DNA of 64,000 nucleotides, taken from NCBI GenBank assembly GCA_965199185.1, contig CBDAQW010000028.1, positions 38,231-102,230 on the forward strand. The letters run 5' to 3'. Under the pieces are notes generated by a model, which had not been told where the DNA came from, did no database searches, and saw nothing but the letters and a program-made list of their open reading frames with translations. Source of the DNA: Endozoicomonas sp965199185. Lineage in GTDB: Bacteria; Pseudomonadota; Gammaproteobacteria; Pseudomonadales; Endozoicomonadaceae. Both the position numbers and the translations under genes were made by a program. This document shows positions 54,539-63,331 of this stretch, in pieces. Positions within the stretch are counted from its first letter, which is position 1. Each line of letters begins with the position of its first letter.

Positions 54539-54895
54539 TTACTTACGAATCGGTTTGCGCGGACCCTTACGAGTACGAGCATTAGTCTTGGAGCGCTGAC
54601 CACGAACTGGCAGGCTACGACGGTGGCGCAGGCCACGGTAACATCCCAGATCCATCAGACGCTTGATGTTCATGCTGATTTCACGTCGCAGGTCGCCTTC
54701 AGTGTCGAGTTTGTTAACTTCAACACGCAGGGATTCCAGCTGATCTTCGCTCAGCTCAGCAATTTTGGCGGACGGGTTAACGCCAGTGGCAGCACACAGC
54801 TTCTGAGCAGTGGTCTTACCAACACCAAAGATGTAGGTCAACGAGATAACAGCATGCTTGTTATCCGGAATGTTGACACCAGCAATACGGGCCAT
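54539..54895 (-). CDS. rpsM: 30S ribosomal protein S13
   Basis: A 118-residue protein starting MARIAGVNIPDNKHAVISLTY, with the helix-two-turn-helix region and the basic C-terminus RGQRSKTNARTRKGPRKPIRK that contacts tRNA at the P site. GGAG precedes the ATG. First gene of the alpha operon. Confidence 0.98.
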   Translation of the reverse strand: MARIAGVNIPDNKHAVISLTYIFGVGKTTAQKLCAATGVNPSAKIAELSEDQLESLRVEVNKLDTEGDLRREISMNIKRLMDLGCYRGLRHRRSLPVRGQRSKTNARTRKGPRKPIRK

Positions 54896-55224
54896 TCAAT
54901 CGTCTCCGTTATTACATTTAACCGTGTGACAGTCGTCGCTGTCAGACCCACAAAAAGTGGAACAGCGAACAAACCTGAAACACGCCACCATGTGAAAAAC
55001 TGCCTGAGCAGATATTTCTGCATGGCTGTCTTTTCATCCTGCAGCATTCATGACACAAGTACAAACCTATGCCGTATATTACCAACAGGTCGAAAGGCGA
55101 GAAGTTTAATCACCTATTCGATAAAACACAACCGTTCATGTATAACATGAACGGTTGTTTATGCCTAATGCCACATTAGATCAGAACTTTTTTCTCACGA
55201 AAATCCGTAGATTTCCGTTGAAGA
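54896..55224 (-). promoter_or_regulatory. Leader region between rpmJ and rpsM
   Basis: A 329-bp gene-free stretch, long for this junction. Near its upstream end is a strong hairpin (listed separately). The rest is likely to be the alpha-operon promoter and 5' leader, where an S4-binding pseudoknot is known in enterobacteria; I could not align that structure here. A 69-codon minus-strand frame inside has no good start. Confidence 0.45.
55128..55158 (-). terminator. 13-bp perfect hairpin at the spc/alpha operon boundary
   Basis: ACAACCGTTCATG and CATGAACGGTTGT pair exactly around TATAA. The minus strand continues GTTTTATC, a weak T-tract, so this probably terminates or attenuates the spc operon after rpmJ. 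Confidence 0.65.
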
Positions 55225-55338
55225 TTAGCCCTGACGCTGTTTGTGACGTGGCTCCTGACAAATCACACGCACAGTACCTCTGCGCTTGATGATCTTGCAG
55301 TTACGGCAAATTTTCTTAACCGATGCACGTACTTTCAT
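55225..55338 (-). CDS. rpmJ: 50S ribosomal protein L36
   Basis: A 37-residue protein read directly: MKVRASVKKICRNCKIIKRR, then GTVRVICQEPRHKQRQG. The zinc ligands C11, C14, C27 and H32 mark the C+ form. It lies 30 bp after secY, its usual place. Confidence 0.97.
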   Translation of the reverse strand: MKVRASVKKICRNCKIIKRRGTVRVICQEPRHKQRQG

Positions 55339-55368
55339 AATTCACTCCACAATCGTTGCAGAACTCGA

Positions 55369-56691
55369 TCAGCGGGTCATACCGCTTCCGTAGCCCTTAA
55401 GATTGGATTTCTTCATCAGCGACTCATACTGACTGGACATCAGATGCGACTGAACCTGTGCCATAGTATCCATTACCACGACCACTACAATCAGCAAACT
55501 GGTACCACCAAGATAGAAAGGCACATTGGCCGACACTACCAGGAATTGTGGCAACAGACATACCGCTGTCATGTAGATGGCACCAAACATGGTCAGTCGA
55601 GTCAGAACACCATCAATATAACGTGCAGACTGCTCACCTGGGCGAATGCCCGGAATGAATGCACCTGACTTCTTCAGATTGTCTGCCACATCCTTCGGAT
55701 TGAAGACCAAAGCAGTGTAGAAGAAGCAGAAAAAGATGATGCCGGCCGAGAACAGTATGATGTTCAGTGGCTGACCCGGACCCAACGCCAATGCAATATT
55801 CTGCAGCCATTCCATGCCTTCACCTTGGCCGAACCATTGCGCAATAGACGCAGGGAACAACAATAGGCTGGAAGCAAAGATAGCAGGAATAACACCAGCC
55901 ATATTTACCTTCAGCGGCAGATGACTGCTTTGCGCCGCGAATACCTTACGCCCCTGTTGACGCTTCGCGTAGTTCACGGTGATGCGACGCTGACCCCGTT
56001 CAATGAAGACCACGAATGCGATGATGGCGACAGCCAAAAGAGCTACTGCCAGCAGAGCCAGAATATTTATATCACCCTGACGTGCAGACTCGAAAGACCG
56101 CACAATCGCACCAGGAAGACCAGCGACAATACCTGCAAAGATGAGAATCGAAATACCATTCCCGATTCCTCTCTCAGTCACCTGTTCACCGAGCCACATC
56201 ATAAAGACGGCTCCGGTGACAAACGTGACAACGGCAACAATATAGAAGCCGATGTCGGTGCTGAAAGCGACACCCTGGTTGGCGAGACCAACAGTCATAC
56301 CCGTTCCCTGTACCAGGGCGAGTGCAACTGTCAGGTAGCGAGTGTACTGACTGATCTTTCTACGCCCGGACTCACCTTCCTTTTTAAGTTGTTCCAACTG
56401 CGGGCTTACAACACTCATCAACTGTATGATGATGGAAGCCGAAATATAAGGCATGATACCCAGCGCCAGTACAGACATCCTCTCAAGCGCACCGCCCGAG
56501 AACATATTGAACAACCCTAAAATAGTGCCTTCATTTTGTTGAAACATTCTTGCCAGAGCATCAGGATTGATGCCAGGGACTGGAATGTGAGCTCCGATCC
56601 GATATACCAGGATCGCCAGAAACACGAACTTAACACGAGACCATAACTCGTTTAAGCCGCTTTGATTCCCAACAGGTAGTGTCTTAGCCAT
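55369..56691 (-). CDS. secY: Protein translocase subunit SecY
   Basis: A 440-residue ten-span membrane protein, the central pore of the Sec translocon. Conserved segments include RIGAHIPVPGINPDAL, LGIMPYISASIIIQL, GIGNGISILIFAGI and the cytoplasmic loop PLKVNMAGVIPAIFASS. Its ATG lies right after the rplO stop. Part of the spc operon. Confidence 0.98.
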   Translation of the reverse strand: MAKTLPVGNQSGLNELWSRVKFVFLAILVYRIGAHIPVPGINPDALARMFQQNEGTILGLFNMFSGGALERMSVLALGIMPYISASIIIQLMSVVSPQLEQLKKEGESGRRKISQYTRYLTVALALVQGTGMTVGLANQGVAFSTDIGFYIVAVVTFVTGAVFMMWLGEQVTERGIGNGISILIFAGIVAGLPGAIVRSFESARQGDINILALLAVALLAVAIIAFVVFIERGQRRITVNYAKRQQGRKVFAAQSSHLPLKVNMAGVIPAIFASSLLLFPASIAQWFGQGEGMEWLQNIALALGPGQPLNIILFSAGIIFFCFFYTALVFNPKDVADNLKKSGAFIPGIRPGEQSARYIDGVLTRLTMFGAIYMTAVCLLPQFLVVSANVPFYLGGTSLLIVVVVVMDTMAQVQSHLMSSQYESLMKKSNLKGYGSGMTR

Positions 56692-57126
56692 TTAGTCCTC
56701 GATCTTACCACCGGCAGCTTCAATAGCAGCACGGGCGCCTTTGGTAACAGCCAGACCTTTGATGGTCACTGCCTTAGCCAATTCGCCAGACAGTACCACT
56801 TTAGCCCGCTGGATGCTACCACCGATCAGGTCTGCAGCTTTCAGCGCAGCCAGATCAATGATGTCAGCTTCAACCTTAGCCAGCTCGTGGAGACGAATCT
56901 CAGCAGAGAAACGTGCAGTGCGGGAAGTAAAACCGTACTTAGGCAGACGGCGCTGCAGTGGTTGCTGACCGCCTTCAAAACCTGGTTTCACAGAACCGCC
57001 AGAACGAGACTTCTGACCTTTGTGGCCACGACCGCCAGTCTTACCCAGACCAGAACCGATACCACGACCAACGCGTTTGCGCTCTTTACGGCTGCCTTCA
57101 GCAGGACTCAGAGTATTCAGACGCAT
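56692..57126 (-). CDS. rplO: 50S ribosomal protein L15
   Basis: A 144-residue protein beginning MRLNTLSPAEGSRKERKRVG, followed by the Gly/Lys-rich RGIGSGLGKTGGRGHKGQKS. Complete, adjacent to rpmD and secY. Confidence 0.98.
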   Translation of the reverse strand: MRLNTLSPAEGSRKERKRVGRGIGSGLGKTGGRGHKGQKSRSGGSVKPGFEGGQQPLQRRLPKYGFTSRTARFSAEIRLHELAKVEADIIDLAALKAADLIGGSIQRAKVVLSGELAKAVTIKGLAVTKGARAAIEAAGGKIED

Positions 57127-57127
57127 T

Positions 57128-57313
57128 TTATTCTCCTTCTACACGAACAAGGTAGTTTACCTTGTTGATCATGCCACGAACTGAAGGAGTATCTTCTACT
57201 TCAACAGTGTGGTTGATGCGGCGCAGACCCAGACCCCGTACGCAAGCCTTGTGGCTTTCGAGGCGACCGTTGGTGCTCTTTACGAGCGTCACTTTGATCA
57301 TCTTCTTAGCCAT
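57128..57313 (-). CDS. rpmD: 50S ribosomal protein L30
   Basis: A 61-residue protein with the family pattern KVTLVKSTNGRLESHKACVRGLGLRR (split here only by description) ending in VRGMINKVNYLVRVEGE. Spacing of 3 bp to rpsE. Confidence 0.97.
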   Translation of the reverse strand: MAKKMIKVTLVKSTNGRLESHKACVRGLGLRRINHTVEVEDTPSVRGMINKVNYLVRVEGE

Positions 57314-57316
57314 GAC

Positions 57317-57826
57317 TTACCCCAGGATATCCTCTACAGACTTGCCACGCTTGGCAGCAACGTCATCAGGAGAACGCATGTCGCGCAGGCCCTTGAAAGT
57401 TGCACGAACAACGTTCACAGGGTTGGTAGAACCGTAGCACTTAGCCAGTACGTTGTGTACGCCAGCAACTTCCAGAACGGCACGCATTGCACCACCGGCG
57501 ATAACACCAGTACCTTCAGATGCAGGCTGCATGTAAACCTTGGAAGCACCGTGACGGGCTTTTACAGGGTACTGCAGTGTATCACCGTTCAGGTCAACAT
57601 TGATCATGTTGCGACGGGCAGCTTCCATAGCCTTCTGGATAGCGATTGGCACTTCACGAGCCTTACCGCGACCAAAACCTACTTTACCTTTGCCATCGCC
57701 AACGACGGTCAGAGCTGTGAAACCGAAGATACGACCACCTTTCACTACCTTAGCTACTCGGTTTACCTGTACCAGCTTCTCGATCAGACCTTCGTCGTTT
57801 TGACTCTTACGCTCTTCTTTAGCCAT
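57317..57826 (-). CDS. rpsE: 30S ribosomal protein S5
   Basis: A 169-residue protein. The S5 RNA-binding domain includes LIEKLVQVNRVAKVVKGGRIF and GKGKVGFGRGKAREVP; the C-terminal domain has VGAKCYGSTNPVN-like sequence (LAKCYGSTNPVNVVRATFKG). Complete and in normal order. Confidence 0.98.
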   Translation of the reverse strand: MAKEERKSQNDEGLIEKLVQVNRVAKVVKGGRIFGFTALTVVGDGKGKVGFGRGKAREVPIAIQKAMEAARRNMINVDLNGDTLQYPVKARHGASKVYMQPASEGTGVIAGGAMRAVLEVAGVHNVLAKCYGSTNPVNVVRATFKGLRDMRSPDDVAAKRGKSVEDILG

Positions 57827-57837
57827 GATGCCTACCC

Positions 57838-58188
57838 TTAGAATTCCAGACCGGCTTCACGGGCTGCGTCGGCGAGAGCCTTAACACGACCGTGATATTT
57901 GAAACCAGAGCGGTCAAATGCCACTTTGGAAACGCCCGCAGCTTTAGCACGCTCAGCAATCAGAGCACCTACTTTTTTAGCTGCCTCTACATTACCGGTA
58001 GCTTCGCTACGCAGTTCTTTTTCAACAGTGGAGGCAGTCGCCAGCACTTGATCGCCTTGTGGGGCGATAACCTGCGCATAGATGTGACGAGGTGTACGGT
58101 GAATACTCAGACGTACAGCACCCAGTTCACGCATCTTGACTCTTGCACGAAGAGCACGACGCAGGCGAGAAGATTTCTTATCCATCAT
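57838..58188 (-). CDS. rplR: 50S ribosomal protein L18
   Basis: A 116-residue 5S rRNA-binding protein: MMDKKSSRLRRALRARVKMR, RLSIHRTPRHIYAQVI, and the C-terminal VAFDRSGFKYHGRVKALADA. Complete. Confidence 0.98.
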   Translation of the reverse strand: MMDKKSSRLRRALRARVKMRELGAVRLSIHRTPRHIYAQVIAPQGDQVLATASTVEKELRSEATGNVEAAKKVGALIAERAKAAGVSKVAFDRSGFKYHGRVKALADAAREAGLEF

Positions 58189-58202
58189 GATCTCACCCTA
58201 CC

Positions 58203-58736
58203 TTACTTTTTCTTGGCTTCTTTGCGACGAACATGTTCGTCAGCATAGCGAACACCCTTGCCCTTATAAGGCTCAGGACGACGGAATTCGCGGATTTCCG
58301 CTGCAACCTGTCCAACCAGCTGCTTGTCGATACCCTTGATAACGACGTCAGTCTGACTTGGCGTTTCCGCTGTTACGCCTTCTGGCAGAGCGTACTCAAC
58401 TGGATGGGAGAAACCCAGACTCAGACTAAGGGTCTTACCCTTAACCTGTGCACGGTAACCTACACCAACGAGCTTCAGATGCTTCTGGAAACCGGCAGTA
58501 ACACCAGTCACCATATTATTGATCAGAGCACGGGTAGTACCAGCAAGAGCACGGGAGTGCTTAGCACCATCACGTGGAGCAAAGGTCAGAACGTTTTCTT
58601 CCTGCGCAACTACAACGTTCGCATGAACGTCCAGCTGCAGCTGACCTTTAGAACTTTTAACGACTATGTTCTGGCCGTTCTGCTTAATCTCTACACCAGC
58701 AGGGATTATAACAGGGCTTTTAGCTACGCGAGACAT
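58203..58736 (-). CDS. rplF: 50S ribosomal protein L6
   Basis: A 177-residue protein, MSRVAKSPVIIPAGVEIKQN, with two L6 repeats and the C-terminal signature RRPEPYKGKGVRYADEHVRRK. Complete. Confidence 0.98.
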   Translation of the reverse strand: MSRVAKSPVIIPAGVEIKQNGQNIVVKSSKGQLQLDVHANVVVAQEENVLTFAPRDGAKHSRALAGTTRALINNMVTGVTAGFQKHLKLVGVGYRAQVKGKTLSLSLGFSHPVEYALPEGVTAETPSQTDVVIKGIDKQLVGQVAAEIREFRRPEPYKGKGVRYADEHVRRKEAKKK

Positions 58737-58748
58737 ATGACCCCTCCC

Positions 58749-59141
58749 TTAGAATACGGTGCAAAGAACTTCGCCACCAACACCGGCTGCACGAGCAGCG
58801 CGATCGGTCATTACACCTTTGTTGGTAGAAACGATAGCGATACCCAGACCGCCGTTAACCTTTGGCAGAGCATCTTTGCCAGCATAGCTGCGCAGACCTG
58901 GACGGCTTGCACGCTTCAGGCTTTCGATAACTGGCTTGCCTTCGAAGTATTTCAGGTCAACAACCAGTTCAGCTTTAGTTTCGCCTTCAACGTGAAAGTC
59001 GCTGATGAAACCTTCTTCCTTCAGAACCTTGGCTACAGAAACCTTGATTTTGGAGGATGGCATGCTCACAGAGACGTGCTCTGACATTTGGGCATTACGG
59101 ATACGAGTTAGCATATCTGCTAACGGGTCCTGCATACTCAT
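58749..59141 (-). CDS. rpsH: 30S ribosomal protein S8
   Basis: A 130-residue protein, MSMQDPLADMLTRIRNAQMS, ending with GLGIAIVSTNKGVMTDRAAR and GGEVLCTVF. Complete; the last gene before the error-rich part of the window. Confidence 0.98.
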   Translation of the reverse strand: MSMQDPLADMLTRIRNAQMSEHVSVSMPSSKIKVSVAKVLKEEGFISDFHVEGETKAELVVDLKYFEGKPVIESLKRASRPGLRSYAGKDALPKVNGGLGIAIVSTNKGVMTDRAARAAGVGGEVLCTVF

Positions 59142-59173
59142 TTTCTATAATCTCCCGAAGATGAAATGCGTTA

Positions 59174-59480
59174 TTACCAGCTGGCCTTAACCAGACCTGG
59201 AACATCACCACGCATGGCGGCTTCGCGCAGCTTAATACGGCTCAGGCCGAACTTGCGCAGAACACCATGTGGACGACCGGTTACACGACAACGGTTACGC
59301 AGACGTGCAGGGCTGGCATTACGCGGCAGCTTCTGCAGGGCAACCTGTGCATCCCAACGCTCATCTTCAGTGCTGTTAGGGTTATTGATCACAGCTTTCA
59401 GCTGTGCGCGCTTTTCAGCATGCTCTGGCAACGGTGCGCTGACGCTTCAGTTCCCGCTGCTTCATGGATACTTTAGCCAT
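59174..59480 (-). CDS. rpsN: 30S ribosomal protein S14, one frameshift
   Basis: The true start MAKVSMKQRELKRQRTVA lies at 59480. After TVA an extra base (GCCAGAG where GCCAAG is expected) shifts the frame, and the rest (EHAEKRAQLKAVINN...) continues to the stop at 59174. The length of 307 nt is one more than the 306 of a normal 101-residue S14, fitting a single inserted base. Probably a sequencing error. Confidence 0.9.
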
Positions 59481-59500
59481 AAAACTCGTACCTGTATCAG

Positions 59501-60045
59501 TTACGGAATGGGAAGTTGAACGCCTTCAGCAAGAGCGCGGCCTTCTTCGTCATTCTTGGCAGTAGTGGTCAGAGTGATATCCAGACCACGCAGAGTGTCA
59601 ACTTTGTCATAATCAATTTCAGGGAAAATGATCTGCCTCTTTTAACACCCATGCTGTAGTTACCACGACCATCGAAAGACTTAGGGCTCAGGCCACGGAA
59701 GTCACGTACACGTGGCAGAGCGATGTCAACCAGAACGCTCCAGAAACTCATACATGCTATCGATACGCAGAGTTACCTTAACGCCGATTGGCCAGCCTTC
59801 ACGAACCTTGAAACCAGCAACAGATTTGCGGGCCTTGGTCACGACGACTTTCTGACCGGAAATTTTTTCCAAATCAGCAACAGCGTGCTCGATGACTTTC
59901 TTATCACCGATCGCTTCACCAACACCCATGTTCAGGGTGATCTTGGTGATGCGTGGCACTTCGTGAATGTTCTTCACTTTTCCCAGCTCTTCTTTCAGAG
60001 CAGGCAGAATTTCTTCACGATATTTAGTTTTATAAAGTTTGCCAT
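59501..60045 (-). CDS. rplE: 50S ribosomal protein L5, frameshifted
   Basis: Start ATG at 60045 (MA, then KLYKTKYREEILPAL after restoring one missing A) and stop at 59501 (EGVQLPIP). The middle frame NIHEVPRITKITLNMGVGEAIG...SMYEFLE is intact. Further indels break ALPRVRDFRGLSPKSFDGRGNYSMGVK and the region after it, including two extra bases in GTTAAAAGAGGCAGATC. All L5 blocks are recognisable, so the biological gene is likely normal. Confidence 0.88.
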
Positions 60046-60055
60046 TTCGTACCCC

Positions 60056-60385
60056 TTACGCGTCAACCGGCTTGCCGTCAGACTTGAATACACGTTGCTT
60101 CTTTGCCTATCTTCGATGGAGAAGCCAACACGGTCAGCCTTGTTGGTTTCAGGGTTCAGGATCGCAACGTTAGAAACGTCCTGACTAGCAGCTTCTTTTT
60201 CTACGATGCCGCCTTGGATACCCAGCAGCCGGAACAGGCTTCTGGTGTTTCTTAACCAGGTTGATACCTTCAACGATCAACTTTACCAGTCGGTCACGAA
60301 CGGTTAGTTACTTTACCTTTCTTGCCTTTATCTTTACCGAGCAAGAACGATAACTTCGTCGTTACGACGGATCTTTAGCTGCCAT
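60056..60385 (-). CDS. rplX: 50S ribosomal protein L24, frameshifted
   Basis: The start at 60385 reads MAAK, then one extra A breaks IRRNDEVIVL. Scattered blocks (LIVEGINLV, GIQGGIVEKEA, NVAILNPETNKADRVGFSIED) appear in different frames, ending VFKSDGKPVDA at 60056. Several one-base insertions are needed to restore the protein. Confidence 0.85.
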
Positions 60386-60398
60386 TTCTAACCGCTCC

Positions 60399-60785
60399 TT
60401 ACAGAACTTCTGGCGCCAGAGACACATGATCTTCATGAACTTATCGCCACGCAAGTTCGCGTGTCACAGGGCCAAAGATACGAGTACCGATTGGTTGCTC
60501 AGTAGCTGTTGTTCAGACAGTACTGCAAGCATTACGGTCGAAGCGAATGATCAGGGAGCCGTCTGGACGACGAACGCCTTTACGGGTGCGAACTACAACC
60601 GCCTTCAGGACATCACCTTTTTTAACTTTACCGCGTGGGATCGCATCCTTAACGGTAACTTTGATGACGTCGCCGATGTGGGCGTAGCGACGGTGTGAAC
60701 CACCCAGCACCTTAATACACATTACGCTCGACGAGCGCCGGAGTTATCGGCTGACATCCAGCATGACTTTGCATGTCTGGATCAT
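60399..60785 (-). CDS. rplN: 50S ribosomal protein L14, frameshifted
   Basis: The start MIQTQSMLDVADNSGARRV at 60785 is recovered after removing extra bases. The central block MCIKVLGGSHRRYAHIGDVI to GVRRPDGSLIIRFD reads in one frame, and the C-terminus ends EVL at 60399. First gene of the spc operon. Confidence 0.88.
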
Positions 60786-60909
60786 TGCTTAGTGCTCCAA
60801 GCTGTTATTACATGCTAGACCCATACTCGGGTCGGGCTGCCTCATTCACGAAAGGGCGGCGAATAATAACACTATTTTTTTAAGATGCCGGTCAGATTCA
60901 AAAAATAAA

Positions 60910-60932
60910 CGGCCCCGAAAAAGGAGCCGCTT
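60910..60932 (-). terminator. Probable S10-operon terminator
   Basis: CGGCTCC and GGGGCCG pair around TTTTTC on the minus strand and are followed by TTTATTTTTT, between rpsQ and rplN, where the S10 and spc operons meet. Confidence 0.75.
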
Positions 60933-60958
60933 GTATTTTACCCGTTGGAAAGTTTGCC

Positions 60959-61244
60959 TTAGCAGGCGTGCTTTCGTCAACTACGCGTACCAGAGTCCAA
61001 GACGTCTAGCTCTTAGACATTGGACGACACTCACTTGATGGTTACAACGGTATCGCCCTTGAGCGGCACTCGTTGTTTTCGTCGTGTAGCATGCAGCTTA
61101 GTAGTGACCGCTTGATGAACTTACCATAGATTGCGGATGAGTTCACCTGACGCTCAATGAGCAACAACGATAGACTTATCGCCTCTTGTCGCTCACGACT
61201 TTACACGGCCTTGTTGAGTACGGACCTTCTTGTCTTCAGCTCAT
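60959..61244 (-). CDS. rpsQ: 30S ribosomal protein S17, frameshifted
   Basis: The start near 61244 reads M(A)EDKKVRTQQGRV after removing one base. The blocks VVSDK, SIVVAIERQV, IYGKFIKRSTKLHAHDENNECR, GDTVTIKE and SWTLVRVVDE are spread over frames. The stop at 60959 is my best reading; errors make it uncertain. Confidence 0.8.
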
Positions 61245-61245
61245 C

Positions 61246-61448
61246 TTATGCGTCCTGCCCTTCTGGTTCAGAACGGTTTTAACACGTGCGATATCGCGAC
61301 TTGAACAGTCTTCAGCAGTGTGAGTTTGCTGACCCAGTTGACCAGTAGCCGCTCTGCATGCGCAGGTTGAATTGCTCACGCAGCAGACCCAGCAGTTCTT
61401 CGTTCAGCTGCTCTACAGCTCTTTTCGCGAAGTTCTTGCAGCTTTCAT
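61246..61448 (-). CDS. rpmC: 50S ribosomal protein L29, frameshifted
   Basis: The start at 61448 reads MKA, ELREKSVEQLNEELLGLLRE and QFNLRMQ after removing inserted bases. The end is approximate at 61246, around NQKGQDA. The length of 203 nt exceeds the usual ~192, in line with insertions. Confidence 0.82.
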
Positions 61449-61452
61449 CACA

Positions 61453-61879
61453 TCACCGCCTTAGCTTAACGAAAGTGGTTTTGACTAGGTAGCTTACGCA
61501 GCAGCCAGAGATCAAATGCTTCACGAGCTAGGTCTTCAGAAACACCATCCATTTCGTACAGGACTTTACCTGGTTGGATTTGTGCAAACCCAGTAGCTCA
61601 CACGTTACCCTTACCTTTACCCTGACGAACTTCCAGTGGCTTGGTAGTGATTGGCTTGTCTGGGAACACACGGATCCAGATCTTGACCGCTGACGCTTGA
61701 TGTGACGAGTCATAGCACGACGTGCAGCTTCGATCTGACGCGCAGTGATACGACCACGACCAACAGCTTTCAAGGCCGAAGGTCGCCGAAGCTTACGTCA
61801 GTAGCCTGCGAAGAGCAAGACCGCGGTTACGACCTTTAAAAGCTGCTTGCGGAACTTAGTACGTTTTGGTTGTAAGCAT
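61453..61879 (-). CDS. rplP: 50S ribosomal protein L16, frameshifted
   Basis: From the ATG at 61879, removing seven inserted bases in the first ~110 nt restores MLQPKRTKFRKQFKGRNRG and LAFAGTDVSFGDFGLKAVG exactly. The block KAVGRGRITARQIEAARRAM is intact. The stop is near 61453. The exact recovery by removing bases points to sequence error, not decay. Confidence 0.9.
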
Positions 61880-61892
61880 TTCGATAGACTCC

Positions 61893-62639
61893 TTAGCTCT
61901 TACGGCCTTTACGCTGCTTCTTAGGGCTTGTCGAGCTGGCTCTTTAGTGGCTCTCGCTAGTTGGCATGAACACGCACCAGATCACTTCACCTTTGAAGAT
62001 CCAAACTTTAATACCAATTACACCGTAAGCCGGTCAGTGAGCTTCGAAGAAGTTGCGTAATCAATGTCAGCACGAAGGGTGTGCAGTGGCACACGACCTT
62101 CACGGTACCACTCGGTACGAGCGATTTCAGCACCGCCAAGACGGCCGCTTAGCTTCCACTCTTGATACCCTTAGCACCCAGACGCATTGCGTTCTGTACC
62201 GCGCGCTTCATAGCACGACGGAACATTACACGACGCTCTAGCTGAGACTGCGATGGACTGTCACCAACCAGCATGTGCGTCAAGCTCAGGCTTGCGTACT
62301 TCTGCGATGTTGATTTGAGACAGGAACACCTGCATCAGCTGTGTCAACTTCGAGCTGACGCAGTTTTTCTACGTCTTCGCCTTTCTTACCGATAACAACA
62401 CCTGGGCGAGCAGTGTGAATAGTCACACGCGCATGCTCTTCGCAGGACGCTCGAATAACGATGCGAGCTAACAGACGCATTCTTGACAGCTTCTTTAGTC
62501 CAGGAACTGAACGTACCTTGAAGTCGCCGTCTCAGGTTGTCAGCGAAATCTTGGCTGCCATCTAGCAAACCAAAGTGGAACGGTCCAAGGCTTTACAGAT
62601 ACCAAGACGAATACCATTAGGATGTACTTTTTGACCCAT
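61893..62639 (-). CDS. rpsC: 30S ribosomal protein S3, frameshifted
   Basis: The start MGQKVHPNGIRLGICK at 62639 is clean. Blocks such as RIVIRAS, RVTIHTARPGVVIGKKGEDVEKLR (KH domain) and GVKVWIFKGE-like sequence survive in separate frames, and the end reads KGRKS at 61893. It is longer than normal because of insertions. Confidence 0.88.
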
Positions 62640-62660
62640 TGCTGAACTCTCCTTCGTCTC

Positions 62661-63013
62661 TTAGCGGTCTGCTACAACAACAGTGATGTGGCTAGAACGC
62701 TTCAAGATGCGATCGGCACGGCCTTTTGCACGAGGCACGGATGCGCTTCATGGACATGGACCTTCGTCAACGAAGATTTTTGACTACAGACAAATCATCG
62801 ATGTCCATGCGCCTTCGTTATGCTCAGCGTTTGCAATTGCAGACTCCAGCACTTTTTTGATCAGATCTGCAGCTTTTTTGTCGGACTGAAAGCTCAGGAT
62901 CTCAATTGCTTGTGCTTACGTGCCTTACCGCGCACTCTGGTCTGCTACCAAACGTGCTTTCTGAGGCAGAAATACGAGCAAAGCCTTTATGTTTAGCAGC
63001 TAGCTTCTTTCAT
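62661..63013 (-). CDS. rplV: 50S ribosomal protein L22, frameshifted
   Basis: The start MKEVAAKHKGARISAQKARL at 63013 is recovered after small corrections; the interior AESAIANAEHN-like and KRMRPRAKGRADRI blocks are partly readable, and it ends VADR at 62661. Confidence 0.85.
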
Positions 63014-63025
63014 ATCTTAACTCTC

Positions 63026-63310
63026 TTAACGCTTCTTAGCTTTCTTATCTGCAGCGTGGCCGCGATAAGTACGTGTTGGTGCAAATTCGCCCAGCTTGTG
63101 ACCGATCATCTCATCAGCTGATGAAAACAGGTACGTGCTGACGACCATTATGGACAGCGATGGTCAAACCGATCATCGTAGGGATGATCATTGAACGACG
63201 GGACCAAGTCTTGAACGGAGGCTTTTTGTCACCGCTTTCCAGCCGCTTTCTTCTACCTTCTTCAGCAAGTGCAGGTCAATAAATGGACCTTTCTTGAGAG
63301 AACGTGGCAC
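63026..63310 (-). CDS. rpsS: 30S ribosomal protein S19, frameshifted
   Basis: It starts at GTG (63310), as in pseudomonads, reading [20 protein letters not shown] duplicated stretch around CCGCTTTC breaks the frame near residue 20. The block [20 protein letters not shown] and the end AKKR at 63026 are readable. Confidence 0.86.
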
Positions 63311-63331
63311 TGGCGTATTCCTCTCTTAAAA

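Noticed and set aside
58233..59084. A 283-codon plus-strand frame
   Set aside because: It is antisense to rplF and rpsH and arises from their codon bias.
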